DNA from: Actinomycetales bacterium SN12
GTDB taxonomy: Bacteria > Actinomycetota > Actinomycetes > Actinomycetales > Microbacteriaceae
Direction of reading: 5' to 3'
Assembly: GCA_002837415.1 (NCBI GenBank)
Contig: PJCV01000001.1
Span: 310,001-374,000 of the forward strand
Length of the DNA: 64,000 nucleotides
Positions 60,109 to 64,000 of this stretch are shown in pieces; within the stretch, counting starts at the first letter, position 1; every line of letters starts with the position of its first letter. The notes under the pieces were generated by a model that ran no database searches, was not told the origin of the DNA, and saw only the letters and a program-made list of their open reading frames with translations. The position numbers were made by a program, and so were the translations under genes.

Positions 60109-61769
60109 CATCCCTGCCCCGCACCCCCGCGACCGACGTGCTCGTGATCGGCTGGGGGCTGGCGGGGCTGGTGGCCGCCGCCGAGGCGCTCGCGGCCGGC
60201 AAGCGGGTGACCCTGATCGATCAGGAGCCACGCCAGAACCTCGGCGGACAGGCGTGGTGGTCGTTCGGCGGCCTGTTCCTCATCGACTCCCCCGAGCAGC
60301 GCCGGATGGGCATCCGCGATTCGCTCGAGCTCGCGCGGCAGGACTGGTTCGGAGGCGCGGGCTTCGACCGGCCGGAGGACTCGTGGCCGAAGCGGTGGGC
60401 GGAGGAGTATCTGCAGTTCGCGGCCGGCGAGAAGCGCAGCTGGCTGCGTGAACGCGGCGTGGGGTTCTTCCCCGTGGTCGGCTGGGCCGAGCGCGGCGGC
60501 GGTGGCGCGATCGGACCGGGGAACTCGGTACCGCGCTTCCACATCACCTGGGGCACGGGCCCCGGCATCCTGGCGCCTTTCCTGGCTGCCGTCGAACAGA
60601 GCGAGGCGGAAGGACGAGCGACGATCCTCTCGCGGCATCGCGTGACCGATCTCCTCGTCGAGAACGGCGGCGTCGTCGGGGCCCGCGGTGCGGTGCTCGA
60701 AGACACGCTCGCCCCCAGGGGTGTGCCGACGTCGCGTGAGCGCGTCGCCGATTTCGACATCAGGGCGGATGCCGTGATCGTCGCCTCCGGCGGTATCGGC
60801 GGCGACCACGATCTCGTGCGCGCATTCTGGCCGGAGCGCCTCGGCACGGCTCCCGAGCACATGCTGACGGGGGTTCCGGCCTACGTCGACGGCTCCATGC
60901 AGGCGGTGACGCGGGCGGCCGGAGCCGACCTGATCAACACGGACCGCATGTGGCACTACGTGGAGGGGATCGAGAACTGGGATCCGGTGTGGCCGGGGCA
61001 CGGCATCCGGATCCTGCCTGGGCCGTCGTCGCTGTGGCTCGATGCGACCGGCAGCCGTCTCCCCGTGCCGCTGTACCCGGGCTTCGACACGCTGGGCACG
61101 CTCGCGCATCTGCGCCGCACCGGGCACGACCACTCGTGGTTCGTGACGTCGCTGAAGATCGTCGAGAAGGAGTTCGCGCTGTCGGGCAGCGAGCAGAACC
61201 CCGATCTGACCGGACGGGACGTCGGCCTGCTGCTGAGATCGCGGCTCGCGAAGGGGCCGACCGGTCCGGTGCGGGCGTTCCTGGACGAGGGCGCGGACTT
61301 CGTCGTCGAGGACGACCTCGAGTCGCTCCTCGCGGGCATGCGAGCCATGTCGGGCGGCGAGGTGCTGGATGTGGACCGGGCGCGCGAGGAGGTGGTGGCG
61401 CGCGACAGTGAGCTCGACAACGAGTTCACGAAGGACGCGCAGATCGCGATGCTGCGCTCGATGCGCGGGTACCGCGGCGACCGGCTGATCCGCACCGCTG
61501 CGCCGCACCGTCTGCAGGATCCAGCGGCGGGGCCGATGGTCGCCGTGAAGCTGCACGTCCTCACCCGCAAATCGCTCGGCGGCATCCACACCGACCTCGA
61601 CGGCCGCGCTCTGGATCTCAGCGGGAGCGCCATTCCGGGGCTGTTCGCCGCCGGCGAGGCGAGCGGTTTCGGCGGCGGCGGGATGCACGGCTACCGGGCG
61701 CTGGAGGGCACCTTCCTCGGCGGATGCCTGTTCTCCGGCCGGCAGGCGGGGCGAGCCGCCGCGCGCTGA
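60105..61769 (+). CDS. FAD-binding dehydrogenase (KstD/fumarate reductase flavoprotein-like)
   Basis: 554 residues. The N-terminal FAD motif is VLVIGWGLAGLVAAAEA and the C-terminal FAD segment is GLFAAGEASGFGGGGMHGYRALEGTFLGGCLFSGR. It belongs to the succinate dehydrogenase/3-ketosteroid dehydrogenase superfamily. The substrate is not known. ATG at 60105 overlaps the globin stop by ATGA; the earlier in-frame start is inside the globin gene. Confidence 0.9.
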   Translation: MTSLPRTPATDVLVIGWGLAGLVAAAEALAAGKRVTLIDQEPRQNLGGQAWWSFGGLFLIDSPEQRRMGIRDSLELARQDWFGGAGFDRPEDSWPKRWAEEYLQFAAGEKRSWLRERGVGFFPVVGWAERGGGGAIGPGNSVPRFHITWGTGPGILAPFLAAVEQSEAEGRATILSRHRVTDLLVENGGVVGARGAVLEDTLAPRGVPTSRERVADFDIRADAVIVASGGIGGDHDLVRAFWPERLGTAPEHMLTGVPAYVDGSMQAVTRAAGADLINTDRMWHYVEGIENWDPVWPGHGIRILPGPSSLWLDATGSRLPVPLYPGFDTLGTLAHLRRTGHDHSWFVTSLKIVEKEFALSGSEQNPDLTGRDVGLLLRSRLAKGPTGPVRAFLDEGADFVVEDDLESLLAGMRAMSGGEVLDVDRAREEVVARDSELDNEFTKDAQIAMLRSMRGYRGDRLIRTAAPHRLQDPAAGPMVAVKLHVLTRKSLGGIHTDLDGRALDLSGSAIPGLFAAGEASGFGGGGMHGYRALEGTFLGGCLFSGRQAGRAAAR

Positions 61770-62450
61770 CTACGGGGTCTCTGAGCCTGCCGAAGGGCGT
61801 GTGCTGCGCACGGCGGTGAGGCCGGTCACGGCGGGGCCGCGGCTGAGCACGTGCCCGCGGGCGAAGGCGAGCCGCGTCCATCGGCCCGACTGTGTGAGCC
61901 GCACCTCCTCGGCGCCGTTGATGAATCCGAAGGCATGCGCGGCGAATGCGACACCGCGCGGCAGCCCCGACAGGGCGTCGTCGGGTTCGCCCCAGATGCG
62001 CGCCCGCAGAGCGCGCACGGCCTCCTCGCCGGAGCCCGGTGCGGTGCCGTGCGCGACGGCCGAGATGCCCCACTGGGCGCGCTCGGCGACGGTCTGCGCG
62101 GTGAGGGCGCCCGCGTGCATCCATTCTCCGCGAGGCGGGGCGACGCCCGCCCAGGCCGGTGCGCGGCCGGTGTCGGGCAGGGTGAGCTCGTGCGGGTGCT
62201 CGCCCTCGGCGAGCTCGTCGACGACGATGTCGCAGTGCAGCTCGGGATCCGCGCGCACGATGCGCATCGCGAGCACCGTGGGCGTCTGGTCGAACAGGCT
62301 CTGCGGTGCGAGCGCCGCGGAGGTGAGCGCGAGCACGCCGTCGGCGGCCTGCAGCCGCACCCCGTCGGCGCCGGCTTGAGCTGCTCGCCCGGCGAAGGTG
62401 AGCACGTCACGTGCGGTCTGGGCGTCGGCGAGCACGAGCGGTCTGGTCAC
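61770..62450 (-). CDS. Unknown protein; C-terminus made by a dispersed repeat
   Basis: 226 residues, conserved-looking alpha/beta protein that I do not recognise. Possible landmarks are LFDQTPTVLAMRIV, DIVVDELAEGEHPHELTLPDTGRAPAWAGV and GPAVTGLTAVR. GTG at 62450 is 6 bases after TAACTT (62462-62457), a leaderless pattern. The last codons (61777-61797) coincide with a copy of the dispersed repeat, giving the tail RPSAGSETP. It converges on the flavoprotein gene with its stop adjacent. Confidence 0.75.
   Translation of the reverse strand: MTRPLVLADAQTARDVLTFAGRAAQAGADGVRLQAADGVLALTSAALAPQSLFDQTPTVLAMRIVRADPELHCDIVVDELAEGEHPHELTLPDTGRAPAWAGVAPPRGEWMHAGALTAQTVAERAQWGISAVAHGTAPGSGEEAVRALRARIWGEPDDALSGLPRGVAFAAHAFGFINGAEEVRLTQSGRWTRLAFARGHVLSRGPAVTGLTAVRSTRPSAGSETP
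61777..61797. repeat. Dispersed short repeat copy in coding sequence
   Basis: TCTCTGAGCCTGCCGAAGGG lies at the 3' end of the unknown gene at 61770-62450. It is the complement-oriented version of the 15228 family. Confidence 0.75.
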
Positions 62451-62464
62451 TCTTCTAAGTTAGT

Positions 62465-62543
62465 CGGATGACCGCTGGCCGAGAGGCCGCAGGTCCGTCG
62501 ACCTGAACCAGCCGGATGCCCGCTGGCCCAGAGCCCGCCGGTC
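62465..62543. repeat. Imperfect 31-base direct repeat upstream of tesB
   Basis: CGGATG(A/C)CCGCTGGCC(G/C)AGAG begins at 62465 and again at 62513 (period 48), in the intergenic region between divergent genes. Function unknown. Confidence 0.6.
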
Positions 62544-62563
62544 CCGAGAACTAGACTGGTCTG

Positions 62564-63454
62564 ATGACCGCTGAGCAGGATGCCCGCCGATCCGTCGACG
62601 CCCTTCTCGGCGTCCTGGACCTTGCGGAGTCGGAGGCGAGGACCACGGAGGACATCTTCACCGGCCGCTCCCACTTCATGCCCACGGGGCGGGTCTACGG
62701 CGGTCAGGTGCTGGCGCAGTCGCTGGTGGCGGCCGAGCGGACGCTTCCCGAGGATCGCGTGGTGCATTCCATGCACGGCTACTTCCTGCGACCAGGCGAC
62801 ACCGCGAGCAGGATCACCTTCTCCGTGGACCGCATCCATGATGGGCGCTCCTTCTCGACGCGACGGTGCCAGGCGTTCCAGGGCGGGGTTCCGATCTTCT
62901 CGATGATCGCCTCGTTCCAGGACGAGGACCCCGGTGCAGAGCACGCCGAGGCGATGCCCGAGGGCATCCCGGATCCCGAGCAGCTGCGTCCCGACGAGGA
63001 GCTGGTGGGAGAGGTGCATCCGCTGACGAGGAAGATGCTCACCGAGCGTCCTGCCGATGTGCGGCACGTGGAGGGACCGCTCTACGTCGACGCCGCCGGC
63101 GAGCGAGTCGCGCATCAGGCGGTGTGGATGCGGATGCGCGCCGCTATGCCGGATGACCCTCGCCTGCACCGCGCGGCGCTGGCATACCTCAGCGACATGA
63201 CCATCCAGGAGCCGATCCTGCGCCGTCACGGCGTGACCTGGAGCACCCCGGGGCTCAAGGTCGCGAGCCTGGATCACGCCATGTGGTGGCACCGCTTCGG
63301 CCGGGCCGACGAGTGGGTGCTGTACGTGCAGGAGTCGCCCAACGCACGCGGCGGGCGCGGACTCTCGACGGGTCGGATCTACGACCGCGAGGGGATGCTG
63401 CTGGCCAGCGTCGCGCAGGAGGTCATGGTGCGTGCGCCTCAGCCCGAGGCCTGA
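62564..63454 (+). CDS. tesB: Acyl-CoA thioesterase II
   Basis: 296 residues, a double hotdog protein. TGRVYGGQVLAQSLVAAERT, HSMHGYFLRPGD and RSFSTRRCQAFQGG in the first hotdog, and HRFGRADEWVLYVQESPNA near the C-terminus are TesB signatures. It hydrolyses acyl-CoA to free acid and CoA. TAGACT at 62552-62557 is 6 bases before ATG with no Shine-Dalgarno, so leaderless. Confidence 0.94.
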   Translation: MTAEQDARRSVDALLGVLDLAESEARTTEDIFTGRSHFMPTGRVYGGQVLAQSLVAAERTLPEDRVVHSMHGYFLRPGDTASRITFSVDRIHDGRSFSTRRCQAFQGGVPIFSMIASFQDEDPGAEHAEAMPEGIPDPEQLRPDEELVGEVHPLTRKMLTERPADVRHVEGPLYVDAAGERVAHQAVWMRMRAAMPDDPRLHRAALAYLSDMTIQEPILRRHGVTWSTPGLKVASLDHAMWWHRFGRADEWVLYVQESPNARGGRGLSTGRIYDREGMLLASVAQEVMVRAPQPEA

Positions 63455-63457
63455 GCG

Positions 63458-63937
63458 TCACCGACGTGCGTAGCTGATCGGCTCGCCGACGTACGGCTCC
63501 CATGCCTGGCGCATCTCGGGACTGATCCGCACCGGGCGACCAGTGCCCGCATCGACGAGCACGATCACGGCGGTCGAGCGCGCGTACAGGATGCGCTCGA
63601 TGCTGGCCGGATCGTTGTGCACCTCGTAGCAGACCTCGAGGCTCGAGCCGCCGAGCTTGCCGAACCACATCTGCACCTCGAGAGGGCGCCGCTGGTACGG
63701 GACGGGCGCGAGGTACTCGATCTCCTGACGGGCGATCAGGGTCAGAACCCCCTGGTCGATCCCCGATTCGAGGATCGCCGTCGCGGGCGCCTGCTCCCCC
63801 GGCTCCGGCTTCCAGAAGGCGCGCACGCGCGCCTCCTCCAGCAGCTTGAGCATCGAGGTGTTGTTGACGTGGTTGAACGCGTCGAGGTCACCCCACCGCA
63901 GATGGATGGGGATGTGCAGGCGCCGGCCGTCGGTCAT
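63458..63937 (-). CDS. Hotdog-fold acyl-CoA thioesterase
   Basis: 159 residues. HLRWGDLDAFNHVNNTSMLKLLEEARV is the 4-hydroxybenzoyl-CoA thioesterase-type signature with the catalytic Asp. It converges on tesB with 3 bases between the two stops, so two acyl-CoA thioesterases are encoded side by side. The natural substrate is unknown. Confidence 0.92.
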   Translation of the reverse strand: MTDGRRLHIPIHLRWGDLDAFNHVNNTSMLKLLEEARVRAFWKPEPGEQAPATAILESGIDQGVLTLIARQEIEYLAPVPYQRRPLEVQMWFGKLGGSSLEVCYEVHNDPASIERILYARSTAVIVLVDAGTGRPVRISPEMRQAWEPYVGEPISYARR

Positions 63938-63947
63938 CTCGGAGCGA

Positions 63948-64000
63948 TCAGTCGCGGGTCAGCTTGCGGTGCGTGGTGCGGTGCGGACGCGACGCCTCCG
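63948..64000 (-). CDS. ettA: C-terminal fragment, probable EttA (ABC-F translational throttle)
   Basis: Only the last 16 codons are in the window, reading EASRPHRTTHRKLTRD then stop at 63950-63948. The HRKLTRD end resembles actinobacterial EttA C-termini, and ettA is often next to these thioesterases. The rest is outside the window. Confidence 0.5.
   Translation of the reverse strand, partial: EASRPHRTTHRKLTRD

Noticed and set aside
1..64000. Prophage, insertion sequence or integrated plasmid
   Set aside because: No transposase, integrase or phage gene was recognised, and base composition looks uniform.

Overview
The window is high-GC, gene-dense actinobacterial chromosome with single-copy housekeeping genes in short, often ATGA-overlapping operons. 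The gene set (SigA with an Ala/Lys-rich head, GlnA/GlnE/GlnA2, homodimeric AceE, a FasR-like regulator beside fabD-fabH-acpP-fabF, PpgK, PAC2, DUF3145, DUF4191, actinobacterial-type RpiB and ferrochelatase) and the codon style suggest Microbacteriaceae, most likely Microbacterium or a near relative. I see no prophage, IS element, CRISPR array or rRNA. There are two tRNAs (Val, and a CAT-anticodon tRNA) and RNase P RNA. No gene-free stretch exceeds about 300 bases except 23688-24154, which is filled by a terminator and rnpB.

Layout. 1-5.4 kb: a small Cys-pair protein, then a minus-strand run sigA > murT-like > gatD-like > two incomplete alanine-racemase genes. 5.5-11.3 kb: PAC2 protein, leucyl aminopeptidase, dihydrolipoyl dehydrogenase and a two-lipoyl-domain E2. 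11.3-15.7 kb: an unknown membrane protein, DUF4191, a RimK-like ligase fused to an RCK_C domain with a divergent retropepsin-like protease, and an RDD protein. 15.8-22.9 kb: nitrogen assimilation (glnA behind a GlnR-type site; small protein-glnA2-glnE-diacylglycerol kinase on the other strand). 22.9-31.2 kb: ppgK, rnpB, a family-A polymerase, small Zn/SEC-C proteins, oxidoreductases, a membrane-anchored HExxH protein and tRNA-Val. 31.4-39.7 kb: aceE, fasR-like gene and type II fatty acid synthesis genes, DUF3145. 39.8-49.2 kb: accessory genes (iron-box-linked 2OG-Fe oxygenase-like gene, DUF262 protein, peptidase, DUF72, BrkB, a haem-oxygenase-like diiron protein with CDGSH partner, gamma carbonic anhydrase, Dps). 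49.2-64 kb: amidohydrolase, PaiB, amino-acid symporter, Nei-like glycosylase, RpiB, ferrochelatase, PepN, MscS-globin-flavoprotein operon, thioesterases and the tail of a probable ettA.

The most notable locus is 325-4135. The MurT-like protein contains no cysteine, so the usual zinc ribbon is gone. The GatD-like protein has Gly and Gln where the glutaminase Cys and His normally lie. Downstream, two racemase-like proteins carry complementary halves of one alanine-racemase active site: one has the PLP lysine but Ile at the tyrosine position, the other has the tyrosine but Arg at the lysine position. With the B-type peptidoglycan of Microbacteriaceae, cross-linked through the D-Glu alpha-carboxyl, this suggests a lipid II modifying cassette repurposed from glutamine-dependent amidation, plus a possible obligate heteromeric racemase. 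Function is inferred; the residue changes are read directly from the sequence.

Other themes are -10-like hexamers 6-7 bases before many start codons (leaderless transcripts), a dispersed short repeat that has even entered rnpB, and the absence of lipB-lipA from the place where relatives carry them.
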